Source: Rubrivirga sp. SAORIC476
Lineage (GTDB): Bacteria > Bacteroidota > Rhodothermia > Rhodothermales > Rubricoccaceae
Assembly (NCBI RefSeq): GCF_002283555.1
Contig: NZ_MVOI01000006.1
Location: 824,040 to 888,039 of the forward strand
DNA length: 64,000 bases
Direction of reading: 5' to 3'
In this document: positions 24,574 through 33,503 of the stretch, piece by piece
Layout of the letters: each line of letters begins with the position of its first letter
Position numbering within the stretch: position 1 is the first letter of the stretch
Program-made: the position numbers and the translations under genes
The notes under the pieces: generated by a model
The model's database searches: none
What the model was told of the DNA's origin: nothing
The model's input: the letters and a program-made list of their open reading frames with translations, nothing else

Positions 24574-27500
24574 TCAGGCGGTGCCCTGGCCGGCCGGGAT
24601 CGACGAGAGGGCCGCAGGGACAGTGGGCTCGGCGTCGGAGGGGAGGACGGCGTCGAGGCGGTCGATCATGGCGCGCGCCTCGGCGTAGAGCGGCAGGAAC
24701 GCGCGCACGGCGTCGGCGAGGAGGCCGCGGTCGGCGGCGTGCTGCGTGGCGACGCAGTGGGCGTCGAGGGCGGCGGCGTCCAGCAGGCCCGCGACCGACT
24801 TGAGCGTGTGCGCGGTGCGCCCGGCGGTGCGGAGGTCGTCGGCGCGGAGGGCCGTCTTGATGGCGTCGAGGCCGCTGCCGATCTCGTGTCGCGCGTCGGC
24901 GAGCAGGTCGAGGAAGAGCGACGGCGAGCCCGCGGCCATCTCGGCGAGTGTGGGGAAGGCCGCTGCGGCCCGGTCGAGGCCGGTCTCGGCGGCCGTCGGC
25001 TCCGGAGCCTGGAGCCGGAGGATCGGCGCGGGGAGGACGGGTGCGGCGGCAGTGAGCGTGTCCAGGGTGCGGGCCAGCGCGTCCCGGTCGATGGGCTTGC
25101 CTAGGAAGCCGTCCATGCCCGCGGCGATGCACGCCTCGCGGCGGTCGGCCGTCACGTCGGCCGTGATGGCGATGATGTGCGGCTGGGGGAGGCCGGCGGC
25201 GTCGCGGACCGCGCGGGTCGCGTCGAGGCCGTCCATGCGCGGCATCCGGAGGTCCATCAGGACGACGTCGAAGGGGCGCCCGGCATCGGCGGCCTGCTGG
25301 AGCGCGGGCAGGACCTCGTCGCCATCGGCCACCATCTCGGGCCGGTAGCCGAGGCGGCCCAGCGACAGGCCCGTCACACGCTGGTTGACGGGGTTGTCCT
25401 CGGCGACGAGGATCCGGAGGGACGGCGACGTCTCGGGCATCGGGGCGGCAGGGGAGAGGGCGGGGGTGTCGAGGCGTGGCGCACCGGCCGTCGGGGAGTC
25501 GGAGGCGGCGGGGGAGGGCGCCTCGGCGATGGCGTCGAGGACGACGCGGCGCAGCAGGGCGGGCTTGATCGGCTTGTGGAGCGACGCCATCAGTAGGCCC
25601 GGCGGCGTGGCGGGCGACTCGTGGATCGAGGACAGCAGGACGAGCGGGAGGTCCGGGCGGCGCATCCGGAGCGATGTCGCGAGCGTGACCCCGTCCACGT
25701 CGGGCATCTGGTAGTCGAGGATGGCGACCGCGAACAGGGCCCCCCTGTCCACGGTGGCCAGGGCCTCGGCGGCCGAGGGGACGGCGGTCGGGATGAAGCC
25801 CCACATGCGCGCCTGGACCTCCAGGATGCGGCGGTTGGTGGCGTTGTCGTCGACGATCAGCATCCCCTGGCCGGCGAGTGCCGCCAGGGCTGCGCTCCCG
25901 TGGTCGGGCGCGGGATCGGTCCCCGGAACGACGTCGGCCGGGATCACCACGTGGAAGGTGGTCCCCTCGTCGGGCACGCTCTCGACCCAGATCCGCCCGC
26001 CCATGGCGTCGACGAGCCGGTGGGAGATGCTCAGCCCGAGGCCGGTGCCGCCATACCGCCGCGTGGTCGACGCGTCGGCCTGGGTGAAGGGGTCGAACAG
26101 CGCCTCGACGCGCTCGGGCGCGATGCCGATGCCCGTGTCGCGGACGGTCAGGTGGAGGCCGGACGTGCAGTCGTCGAGGCGGCGGAGGTGCGCTGGGACG
26201 GCGTCCGGGTCGCAGGGGGCGACGCTGAGCACAACCTCGCCCGTGTCGGTGAACTTGACCGCGTTGGCGAGCAGGTTGACGAGCACCTGCCGCAGCCGGG
26301 TCACGTCCCCGACGACGCGGGTGGCGACGGTGGGGGCGATCTCGTAGGCCAGGTCAAGGCCCTTCGCCGAGGCCCGGTACGCGACCAGGTCGAGCGCGTC
26401 CTCGGCGCACCCCCGCACGTCGAACGGCCGCGCCTCCAACTCGATCATGCCCGCCTCGATCTTCGAGAAGTCCAGCACGTCGTTGATGACGCCCATCAGC
26501 GCCTCGCCGGACGAGCGGACGACGCTCGCGAACTCCCGCTGCTCCTCGGTCAGCGGGGTATCCAGCAGGTGCCCGGTCATCCCGATGACGCCGTTGAGGG
26601 GCGTCCGGATCTCGTGGCTCATGTTGGCCAGGAACTCGCTCTTGGCGAGGCTGGCCTGCTCGGCCGCCTCCTTGGCGGCGACGAGGGCCTCGTGGCTCTG
26701 CCGGACCTCGGTCACGTCCTGGGCGACGATGACGAGGCCGCCTCGGTGGTCTCCGCACCCGGGCAGCTTGGCGGCGGAGATGCGGACCGGGATGCGCGTG
26801 CCGTCGGCGTGCTCGAAGCTGGAGTCGAGGCCGGTCACCGTCTCGTTCCCGGCGATGGCCGCCCCGAAGGCGAACGCCTCCTCCGGCTGGTTCGCCATCA
26901 GCACGCGTGCATCGGCTCCGACGAGCTGGTCGACGGGCACGCCCACCATCGCGGCGCCTGCCCGGTTGACGCGCTGCACGTAGCCCTCGCCGTCGACGAC
27001 ACAGAGGGCGTCGGGGATGGACTCGATGATGGTGTCGAGGTGGGCGCGGGAGACCGTGCTGGTGGCGAGCGCGTCGATGGTCGCGTCCAGCGTCCGCGCG
27101 AGTTGCCCGATCTCGTCGGACGAGGTGTCGTTGATGCGGGCGTCGAGGATGCCCTGCCCGATGGCCTCGGCGCCCGCGCTGATACGCTTCAGCCGCCGAC
27201 CCAGCGTCTGCGCGATCCCGACGCCCAGCAGCAACGCCAGCACGAACGGGACGACGAGCAGGGCGAGCCCGACGGTGCGGACCGGCCGGAGCGTCTCGCG
27301 TGCGTACCCGAGGTTGACGGCGGCGGGCTCGGACGTGCGAGCGAGCATCTGCGTCAGCAGGCGGCGCGTCTCGGCGCCTGCGGCCGACGAGTCGGCCTGG
27401 AGCGCGCCGAGCGTGTCGCGAAGGTCGGCGGCCGTCGCTTCGGCCGCGCGGTCGGCTCTCCAGGCAGCGCGCTCGGCCGCTGTCTCGGCGGCGATCTCGG

Positions 27501-27585
27501 TGGCCTTCACGACGACGCCTCCCATGGCCGACACCACGATGGCGGCGCCGCAGAAGGCGAGCATCAACTTGGGAAACAATTTCAT
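24574..27585 (-). CDS. Hybrid sensor histidine kinase: TM-HAMP-PAS-HK-REC-REC-HPt (1003 aa)
   Basis: The start MKLFPKLMLAFCGAA opens the first TM helix. A periplasmic helical part (about 25-115), a second TM (about 118-140) and a HAMP segment lead to a PAS domain (about 195-300). The HisKA H-box FLANMSHEIRTPLNG has His324. The HATPase domain has NLLANAVKF and GGTGLGLSIS. REC1 carries its phospho-acceptor in ILDYQMPDVDG (Asp624). REC2 has VLMDLRMPRMDG (Asp778). The HPt domain has AHTLKSVAG (His926). It thus contains a whole phosphorelay up to a final HPt. The output regulator is not adjacent. It is divergent from the M28 peptidase gene (155 bp). Confidence 0.95.
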   Translation of the reverse strand: MKLFPKLMLAFCGAAIVVSAMGGVVVKATEIAAETAAERAAWRADRAAEATAADLRDTLGALQADSSAAGAETRRLLTQMLARTSEPAAVNLGYARETLRPVRTVGLALLVVPFVLALLLGVGIAQTLGRRLKRISAGAEAIGQGILDARINDTSSDEIGQLARTLDATIDALATSTVSRAHLDTIIESIPDALCVVDGEGYVQRVNRAGAAMVGVPVDQLVGADARVLMANQPEEAFAFGAAIAGNETVTGLDSSFEHADGTRIPVRISAAKLPGCGDHRGGLVIVAQDVTEVRQSHEALVAAKEAAEQASLAKSEFLANMSHEIRTPLNGVIGMTGHLLDTPLTEEQREFASVVRSSGEALMGVINDVLDFSKIEAGMIELEARPFDVRGCAEDALDLVAYRASAKGLDLAYEIAPTVATRVVGDVTRLRQVLVNLLANAVKFTDTGEVVLSVAPCDPDAVPAHLRRLDDCTSGLHLTVRDTGIGIAPERVEALFDPFTQADASTTRRYGGTGLGLSISHRLVDAMGGRIWVESVPDEGTTFHVVIPADVVPGTDPAPDHGSAALAALAGQGMLIVDDNATNRRILEVQARMWGFIPTAVPSAAEALATVDRGALFAVAILDYQMPDVDGVTLATSLRMRRPDLPLVLLSSIHESPATPPGLLMASLHKPIKPALLRRVVLDAIAEAPSPAASDSPTAGAPRLDTPALSPAAPMPETSPSLRILVAEDNPVNQRVTGLSLGRLGYRPEMVADGDEVLPALQQAADAGRPFDVVLMDLRMPRMDGLDATRAVRDAAGLPQPHIIAITADVTADRREACIAAGMDGFLGKPIDRDALARTLDTLTAAAPVLPAPILRLQAPEPTAAETGLDRAAAAFPTLAEMAAGSPSLFLDLLADARHEIGSGLDAIKTALRADDLRTAGRTAHTLKSVAGLLDAAALDAHCVATQHAADRGLLADAVRAFLPLYAEARAMIDRLDAVLPSDAEPTVPAALSSIPAGQGTA

Positions 27586-27740
27586 CGTGCAGGAGATGTC
27601 GTAACACGGGGCCGCGTCGGCCGGGCCGTGAGAGGGGACAGAGGCCCCCCGCCAGAGGGATCGTGGGGCGATCCCTGAGGAGTCCAAGAGCGTGCCGCAC
27701 GCGTACCATGCGCTCCCCCCGATCCTGCCTCGTGCCATCC

Positions 27741-29201
27741 ATGCGCCCGCTCGTTCTCGCACTGGTGTTCCTCGCGCCCGCTCTGCACGCCCAGCCGGGC
27801 GTCGAGCGCGGGCGCACCGCCGACCTCGCCTGGCCCGACTCCCTCGTCGGGGAGGCCGCGCCGCCCTCCACGGTCCAGGCGCTCTACGGCGTCGCGGCGG
27901 ACGTGTCGGCGGCGCGCATCGAGGCCGACATCCGGACGCTGGCGGGGTTTGGGACGCGGCACACGCTCTCGGACACGGTCAGCGACACCCGTGGCATCGG
28001 CGCGGCGCGGCGGTGGATCCGGGCCGAGTTCGAGCGCATCTCGGCGGCCTGCGGCGGGTGCCTGGAGGTCGTCGAGCAGCGGCGCGTGGTATCGGGCGAG
28101 CGGCGCATCCCCGAGCCGACGGAGGTGGTCAACGTGCTCGCCATTCAGCGCGGCACCGCCGACCCGACCCGCTACGTGGTCATGAGCGGCGACATCGACA
28201 GCCGCGTCTCAGACGTGATGGACGCGACCTCGGACTCGCCCGGGGCGAACGACAACGCGTCGGGCATGGCGGGGGTGCTGGAGGCCGCGCGGGTGCTCAG
28301 CCAGCACTCGTTCCCGGGGTCGATCGTCTATGCCGGGCTCAGCGGCGAGGAGCAGGGCCTGTTCGGCGGCCAGATCATGGCCGAGGCGGCTCGCGCCGAG
28401 GGCTGGCGCATCGAGGCCGTGCTCAACAACGACATGATCGGCAACACGTGCGGCATCGACGGGGTGTGCGACAACACCTCGGCGCGCGTCTTCTCGGAGG
28501 CCACGCGGCCCATGGAGACCGCTCGTGAGGCGCGGACCCGTCGCTTCACCGGCGGCGAGGTGGACGGCCCGGCCCGCAACCTCGCCCGGTACGTGGACCG
28601 GATGGCGGACCTCTACGTCCGCAACCTCGACGTGATGATGATCTACCGGCTCGACCGCTTCGGGCGCGGCGGCCACCACACGCCGTTTACGGACGTCGGC
28701 TACCCGGGCGTGCGGATCATGGAGACGCACGAGCACTACGACCGCCAGCATCAGGACCTCCGGACGGGGACCTATCCGGACGGCTCGCCCCGACACTTCG
28801 GCGATACCGTCGAGTACGTCGACTTCCAGTACGCGGCCAAGCTGACGGCGCTCAACGCGGTGACGCTGGCCGGGCTCGCGGGGGCCCCGGCGCCGCCGTC
28901 GAACGTCGCCATCTCCGGGGCCGTCCAGCCCTCGACGACGCTCGCGTGGGATCGGCCGGACGGCGTGCAGAATCCGCAGTTGGCGGGCGTCCGCATCTGG
29001 TGGCGGCTGACCACCGAGCCGCAGTGGCAGCGCTCGGTCTTCGTGCCGGACTCCGGCGCCGACCGCCAGGAGTACACGCTGGAGAACGTCGTGATCGACA
29101 ACTTCTTCTTCGGCGTCTCGGCCGTCGCGGCGGACGGAAGCGAGAGCCCGGTCGTGTTTCCGGGCGCCGTCGGATCGTTCGACTACGTGCCGGAGGAGTA
29201 G
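27741..29201 (+). CDS. Secreted M28-family metallopeptidase with C-terminal Fn3-like domain (486 aa)
   Basis: Signal peptide MRPLVLALVFLAPALHAQ. The peptidase domain (about 75-390) carries the metal ligand segments SGDIDSR, GANDNASG (Asp), GLSGEEQGLFGG (Glu), LNNDMIGN (Asp) and GGHHTPF (His). In classical M28 enzymes the first segment is GHxDS; here the His is replaced by Asp (GDID), which might change metal binding. A predicted fibronectin-type domain follows (about 393-480; PSTTLAWDRPDG, FFFGVSAVAADG). It is likely an aminopeptidase acting in the periplasm or outside. ATG 27741 was chosen because it begins the signal peptide; upstream Met codons lack one. Confidence 0.88.
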   Translation: MRPLVLALVFLAPALHAQPGVERGRTADLAWPDSLVGEAAPPSTVQALYGVAADVSAARIEADIRTLAGFGTRHTLSDTVSDTRGIGAARRWIRAEFERISAACGGCLEVVEQRRVVSGERRIPEPTEVVNVLAIQRGTADPTRYVVMSGDIDSRVSDVMDATSDSPGANDNASGMAGVLEAARVLSQHSFPGSIVYAGLSGEEQGLFGGQIMAEAARAEGWRIEAVLNNDMIGNTCGIDGVCDNTSARVFSEATRPMETAREARTRRFTGGEVDGPARNLARYVDRMADLYVRNLDVMMIYRLDRFGRGGHHTPFTDVGYPGVRIMETHEHYDRQHQDLRTGTYPDGSPRHFGDTVEYVDFQYAAKLTALNAVTLAGLAGAPAPPSNVAISGAVQPSTTLAWDRPDGVQNPQLAGVRIWWRLTTEPQWQRSVFVPDSGADRQEYTLENVVIDNFFFGVSAVAADGSESPVVFPGAVGSFDYVPEE

Positions 29202-29315
29202 GATAAAACGGGACATCCGCTGGGTTCCGACTCTGGAAACGCTCCCCCCCGTCCCCGTCGCCGGGATCGTCCTCGCCTGCCGCGCCGTAGACCGAGCCCT
29301 GGCTTCCCCTCTCCG

Positions 29316-29771
29316 ATGTCCCGTCTTCTCCTCGCCGCCCTCCTCCTGACTGCCGTCGGGTGCGCCTCCGAGCCGTCGGACGAGATGCCCGACGGGCCGC
29401 CGCTCTCCGGAGACGTGGAAGTCCAGTCCAACGAGACGCCGGACGCCGCCGAGCCCGCGCTCGCCGCCGACGCCGACACGACGGGGCCGGCGCGTGTCGA
29501 GGTGGGCGGCGAGACCGTCCCCGCGCGCGGCGTCGTGACCGACATGCAGAGCGGCGACGTGTCGTGCTACCTCACCGTCCGCACCGACGACGGCGCCTCG
29601 GACACGGTCCACGCCGACTACTCGGTGTGCGACTCCAACGTGATCCTCGGCCGCCGCGTGCAGATCGAGTACGCCCAGGGCGACGTGCTGGCGGACTCGT
29701 GCGAGGGCGACCCCGAGTGCCTCGACACGGAGACCGTGGCCCTGGCCATCGTGGCGCAGCCGATCGACTAG
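29316..29771 (+). CDS. Small lipoprotein (151 aa), function unknown
   Basis: An SPII signal ends at LLTAVGC (Cys17), followed by an acidic, Pro/Asp-rich linker. The folded part (about 70-150) is a small all-beta-looking domain (SCYLTVRTDDG; RVQIEYAQGDV) with four cysteines (SCYL, VCDS, SCEG, ECLD) that could form two disulfides. I do not recognise the family. The next gene starts 3 nt after its stop, so they are likely co-transcribed. Confidence 0.75.
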   Translation: MSRLLLAALLLTAVGCASEPSDEMPDGPPLSGDVEVQSNETPDAAEPALAADADTTGPARVEVGGETVPARGVVTDMQSGDVSCYLTVRTDDGASDTVHADYSVCDSNVILGRRVQIEYAQGDVLADSCEGDPECLDTETVALAIVAQPID

Positions 29772-29774
29772 CGC

Positions 29775-30761
29775 GTGCGCGCGGTCGTCACCGGGTCGAG
29801 CGGCTTCCTCGGCCGCGCCTTCGCCCGCCACCTGCTCCGCCTCGGCGCCGAGGTGGTGGGCCTCGACCTCGTGCCGGGGCCGCCCGAGTGGGAGACGCGC
29901 CTCGCCGACCTGTCGCGTCCGGGCGACTGGACCGGTGCGCTCGTGGGGGCCGACCTCGTCGTCCACACCGCCGCCCGAGTGGGGGAGGTGGGCACCTCGG
30001 CCCAGTTCCGCGCCCAGACCGTCGAGTCGACGCGCCGCGTCGTGGCCGCCAGCGCCGACGCCGGGCGGCTGCTCCACCTGTCGTCCATCGTCGTCCACGG
30101 CCGGGCGTTCCCGGACCCCTGCCCGGAGCACCACCCGGTCCAGCCGACGGGCAACCCCTACACCGACACCAAGATCGCGTCCGAGCACGCGGTGCTCCAG
30201 GCGATGGCCGCGGGGCGCGTCCGTGCCAGCGTGATCCGGCCGGGCGACGTGTACGGGCCGGGCAGCCGCCAGTGGACGGTCCGCGCGGTCGAGATGCTCA
30301 AGGCGGGCACCTTCGCGCTGGTCGACGGCGACCGCGGCGTGTTGTCACCCGTGTTCGTGGACGACGTGGTGGGCGGCGGGCTGGCGGTCGCCGACCACCC
30401 GGCCGGGCGAGGGGACGTCTTCCACGTGACGGGCGGCGTGGGCGTGACGCCGCGGGACTTCTTCGGCCACTACGCGCGGATGGCGGGCGTCCGCCTGCGG
30501 TCGGTGCCGCCGGGCGTGGCACGCGCCGCGGCCCCGCTGGTCGCGGGCGCGTTCAAGCTGGTAGGCAAGGCGCCGCCGCTGTCGGGGCGGACGCTGGAGT
30601 ACGTCACGCACCCGGGCACCTACTCCATCCAGAAAGCCGCCGACCTCGTCGGCTGGCGCCCCGAGGTGGGGCTGGACGAGGGGATGCGGCGCACGGAGGC
30701 GTGGCTTCGGGCCGAGGGACTGCTAGAGGCGAAGAGGGATTCGGGAGGTGGAGGGGATTGA
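29775..30761 (+). CDS. NAD-dependent epimerase/dehydratase, extended SDR family (328 aa)
   Basis: The Rossmann start AVVTGSSGFLGRAFARHL carries the GxxGxxG signature, with an acidic residue ending strand 2 (VVGLDLV). The YTDTK motif (YxxxK) follows PTGNPY, and DVYGPGSRQW is a typical sugar-epimerase segment. The C-terminal domain ends SIQKAADLVGWRPEVGLDEG. Relatives include 3-beta-HSD-like and nucleotide-sugar epimerases; the substrate cannot be read from the sequence. It starts with GTG at 29775, 3 nt after the lipoprotein stop. Confidence 0.9.
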   Translation: MRAVVTGSSGFLGRAFARHLLRLGAEVVGLDLVPGPPEWETRLADLSRPGDWTGALVGADLVVHTAARVGEVGTSAQFRAQTVESTRRVVAASADAGRLLHLSSIVVHGRAFPDPCPEHHPVQPTGNPYTDTKIASEHAVLQAMAAGRVRASVIRPGDVYGPGSRQWTVRAVEMLKAGTFALVDGDRGVLSPVFVDDVVGGGLAVADHPAGRGDVFHVTGGVGVTPRDFFGHYARMAGVRLRSVPPGVARAAAPLVAGAFKLVGKAPPLSGRTLEYVTHPGTYSIQKAADLVGWRPEVGLDEGMRRTEAWLRAEGLLEAKRDSGGGGD

Positions 30762-30805
30762 GTGCATGGGGGCCGCATTCCTCCATGCCGCATCCCCACT
30801 ATCGC

Positions 30806-31855
30806 TCACAGCACGGACGGTGCCTCGACGGTGAACAGCACGCCGCCGTCGATCGGCTGGCGGTTGGTGACCGTGCCCTCGGCGTCCGGCGCCGGGTCCG
30901 AGCCCGGGCGGGCGACGACGTAGACGAAGCCGGGCTGGAGGCCGAAGGCGCCCACGCTCCCGTCCGGCCCCAGCGCCAGCACGCCGACCTGGATCATGGC
31001 GGGGTCGGCCGGGGTGACGCGGGCGACGCGCTCGACCAGCGACGCCGCAGCGTCCTGCGCCGTCCGCCCGTGGCGCATGGCCTCCACGACCGCGCTGGCG
31101 CCCGCGACGCGGATGACCTCCTCGCCGTGCCCCGTCGCCACCGCTCCGCCGACGCCGCCGTCCACGAAGAGGCCGCCGCCGATGATGGGGCTGTCGCCGA
31201 CCCGGCCGCGCATCTTGTAGGCCAGCCCGGACGTGGTGCAGGCGCCGCACAGCCGCCCGGCGGCGTCGAGGGTGAGCACGCCGATGGTGTCGTGGTCGTC
31301 GGCGTGGCCGCTCGGCCGGTCGCGGCGCTCCGTGTTGATGCCCGGCGCATACTCGGCCGTCTCCCGCCACTCCCGCCACGCGGCCTCCGAGGCGGGCGTG
31401 AGGAGGTCGCCCATCTCCAGCCCCTCCGCCTCGGCGAGCGCGCGGGCGCCCTCGCCGACGAGCATGACGTGGGGCGTGTTCTCCATGACGCGCCGCGCGA
31501 GCGTGACCGGGTGCAGCACGTCCTCGACGGCAGCCACGGCGCCGCAGCGATGGCGCTCGTCCATCACGCAGGCGTCCAGCGTGACGCGCCCGTCACGGTC
31601 CGGCCGGCCGCCCAGTCCGACCGAGGTGTCCTCGGGGTCGGCCTCGGGGATGCGCGCGGCGGCCTCGGCGGCGTCGAGCGCGTAGCCGCCTGCGCGGAGC
31701 ACGTCCCAGGCGGCCGTCGCAGCGGCCCGGTTGTCCCACGTCGCGAGGACCACGGGCGTCGCCGGGCGCGGCGCGGCGGCGGCGACGCGCGGAAGAGCGG
31801 CCAGCGCGCCGAGCGCGGCGCCAGAACGGAGGAGGTCGCGACGGGAGAGCGGCAT
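30806..31855 (-). CDS. N(4)-(beta-N-acetylglucosaminyl)-L-asparaginase-type Ntn hydrolase, Tat-exported (349 aa)
   Basis: A twin-arginine signal (SRRDLLRSGAALGALAALP) precedes the Ntn-hydrolase fold. Family segments: NTPHVMLVGEGA, HADDHDTIGVL with the autoproteolytic nucleophile Thr190, SGLAYKMRGRVGDSPIIGGG and VDGGVGGAVATGHGEE. These match glycosylasparaginase, which cleaves the GlcNAc-Asn bond after self-processing into alpha and beta chains. Length is normal. The start (MPLSRRDL) was chosen to begin the Tat signal. The VanX-type gene lies 42 nt upstream on the same strand, so they may form an operon for degrading wall- or glycoprotein-derived material. Confidence 0.92.
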   Translation of the reverse strand: MPLSRRDLLRSGAALGALAALPRVAAAAPRPATPVVLATWDNRAAATAAWDVLRAGGYALDAAEAAARIPEADPEDTSVGLGGRPDRDGRVTLDACVMDERHRCGAVAAVEDVLHPVTLARRVMENTPHVMLVGEGARALAEAEGLEMGDLLTPASEAAWREWRETAEYAPGINTERRDRPSGHADDHDTIGVLTLDAAGRLCGACTTSGLAYKMRGRVGDSPIIGGGLFVDGGVGGAVATGHGEEVIRVAGASAVVEAMRHGRTAQDAAASLVERVARVTPADPAMIQVGVLALGPDGSVGAFGLQPGFVYVVARPGSDPAPDAEGTVTNRQPIDGGVLFTVEAPSVL

Positions 31856-31897
31856 GGCGGGCTCGCAGTGGGGAGCCGCCAATCTATCCGCGGGCCG

Positions 31898-32755
31898 CTA
31901 CTCGACGGGGAAGTCGAAGTAGGTGCGCGGGTGAGGCTCGTCGCGGAGCGAGAAGTGCCACCACTCCTTGGAGTAGTTACGAAAGCCCGCCACGCTCATG
32001 GCCGCGCGGAGGCGGTCGCGGTTGCGCCGAGCCGCGGCCGTGATGCCGCCGCTGTCGGTCGAGGCGAGGTGGGTGAAGCAGTCGTAGGCTGTGCCCATGT
32101 CGAGGTCGCCCTCGTCGAGCCGCCCGTCCGGGCCGAGGGGTTGGTCGCAGCGGGGGAGGGGGCCGTCGGCCGTCGGGAACGTCGTGAGGACGGACGCTGT
32201 GGCGGGCAGGCGCACCAGCGTCAGGTCGACCGTCGCGCCCCGGCTGTGACCGCTCCGCGTCGAGATGTAGCCGCGCGAGAACAGCGAGCCCTTGGGCTCG
32301 GCCGGGTAGAAGGCCTCCTTCATCGACTGGTCCGGGACGCCGGTCCAGCGCGCGAAGTGGTTGACGGCCGTCTGCGGGCGGTAGCAGTCGTAGACCTTTA
32401 GCCCGAGCCCGCTGCGGGCCAGCGTCTGCGCGACGCCCGCGAGCGCCGTCGCGGCCTCCTCGGCCAGGATGCACTCCGGCGCGAGGTAGCCGTCGATGGG
32501 CTCGCCGATGAAGTTGTAGGCCGTCGCGTAGCGCATCTCCTGCGCGATGCCCGGCGCCACCTCCCGCAGGCGGACGAACCCGTCGGGCAGCGGCGGGAGC
32601 GGGGCGGGCGGCGGCGGCGCGACCGTGTCGGCGCGGACGGTGTCGGCGACGACCACGGCCTCGCGTGCCGGGGTCGCCTCGGACGACTGGCAGGCCGGGG
32701 CCGCCAGCGCAAACGCGGCGGCGAGGAGCCAGGGGAGAGCAGACGAGCGGAGCAT
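31898..32755 (-). CDS. D-alanyl-D-alanine dipeptidase (VanX/DdpX family) lipoprotein (285 aa)
   Basis: An SPII-like signal ends at ALAAPAC. The M15D catalytic motifs are visible: the substrate Arg region VYDCYRPQTAV, SGHSRGATVDLTL (zinc His and Asp) and KEWWHFSL (Glu and zinc His). The reaction is hydrolysis of D-Ala-D-Ala. Because it is exported, it probably recycles peptidoglycan peptides rather than giving cytoplasmic vancomycin resistance; no vanH/vanA genes are present. A Pro/Ala-rich linker (residues about 40-65) follows the lipid anchor. Confidence 0.93.
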   Translation of the reverse strand: MLRSSALPWLLAAAFALAAPACQSSEATPAREAVVVADTVRADTVAPPPPAPLPPLPDGFVRLREVAPGIAQEMRYATAYNFIGEPIDGYLAPECILAEEAATALAGVAQTLARSGLGLKVYDCYRPQTAVNHFARWTGVPDQSMKEAFYPAEPKGSLFSRGYISTRSGHSRGATVDLTLVRLPATASVLTTFPTADGPLPRCDQPLGPDGRLDEGDLDMGTAYDCFTHLASTDSGGITAAARRNRDRLRAAMSVAGFRNYSKEWWHFSLRDEPHPRTYFDFPVE

Positions 32756-32843
32756 CGGGGTGGGGGGGACCGGAGGCAAGGTAGGACGGACCCCAACGGC
32801 CCGACCTTCCCCGATCCTGTGCAGCGCCGCCCCGCGTCCCGGA

Positions 32844-33404
32844 TCAGCCCAGCATGAGGACGTGCGTCATGCCCTCGGTCGCCTCGACGCGCTCCTGGGC
32901 CACGGTGCCGTCCTCCCACTCGGAGCGCATCACGTAGCAGCCCGGCACGGCGAGCTCCAGCGTGGCCGTGTCGCCTGCCATCAGGACCTCGTCGCCGAGG
33001 TAGTCGGTCGCCCACGTCTCCATCGCCGCCCAGTCCTCGCCCTCCGACTCGCCGCACCCGGCGACGTGGAGCGTGACGAGCACCATGCCGGTGTCGTTGA
33101 GCACCGGAAGGCCGCTCTCCGCGTAGAGGGGCGCGGCCGGCCGGTCCTCCGGCGGACCAGCCGCCGGGACCGGGTCAGGGTCGGCCAGGACCGATGCATC
33201 TGCAGGGTCGATCTCGTCCACCGCGCCGTCGTCCACCGCGCCGTCGGCCGCCTCGTCGGCGGTGGGCTCGTCGGCGACCGGCTCGGCCGCGACCGGCGCC
33301 GCCTCGGTGGACGTGGTGAGGGGGACGGGCGCGTCGTCCGGCGGCGTGTCGGAGGCGCAGGCGGCGAGAGACAGGGCGAGGGCGAGGACGGAGAGCAGGC
33401 GCAT
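32844..33404 (-). CDS. Lipoprotein of unknown function (186 aa)
   Basis: SPII signal MRLLSVLALALSLAAC, then a long Asp/Ala/Glu-rich low-complexity linker (about 20-90). The C-terminal part (about 105-186) looks beta-rich: MVLVTLHVAGCGESEGEDW, DTATLELAVPGCYVMRSEWE, ending MTHVLMLG, with two Cys that could pair. No family is recognised. It lies 88 nt upstream of the dipeptidase gene on the same strand and is divergent from the antiporter gene. Confidence 0.7.
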   Translation of the reverse strand: MRLLSVLALALSLAACASDTPPDDAPVPLTTSTEAAPVAAEPVADEPTADEAADGAVDDGAVDEIDPADASVLADPDPVPAAGPPEDRPAAPLYAESGLPVLNDTGMVLVTLHVAGCGESEGEDWAAMETWATDYLGDEVLMAGDTATLELAVPGCYVMRSEWEDGTVAQERVEATEGMTHVLMLG

Positions 33405-33476
33405 CGGAGGGAGGGGAGTCGACGAGACGCAAAACCTAGCCGGGATCCCGCGGAGAGGCATGGTCCCACGGGACCG

Positions 33477-33484
33477 TACTTTCG
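33477..33484 (+). promoter_or_regulatory. Possible -7 element TACTTTCG
   Basis: It fits TAnnTTTG at 7 of 8 positions in a very GC-rich background, 19 nt before the ATG of the antiporter gene. No clear -33 TTG lies at the expected distance. Confidence 0.35.
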
Positions 33485-33503
33485 AGGCTCCCCAGTGCTC
33501 ATC

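Noticed and set aside
31898-32755. Vancomycin resistance cluster
   Set aside because: Only the VanX-like dipeptidase is present and it is exported. vanH, vanA, vanR and vanS are missing, so recycling of wall peptides is more likely.
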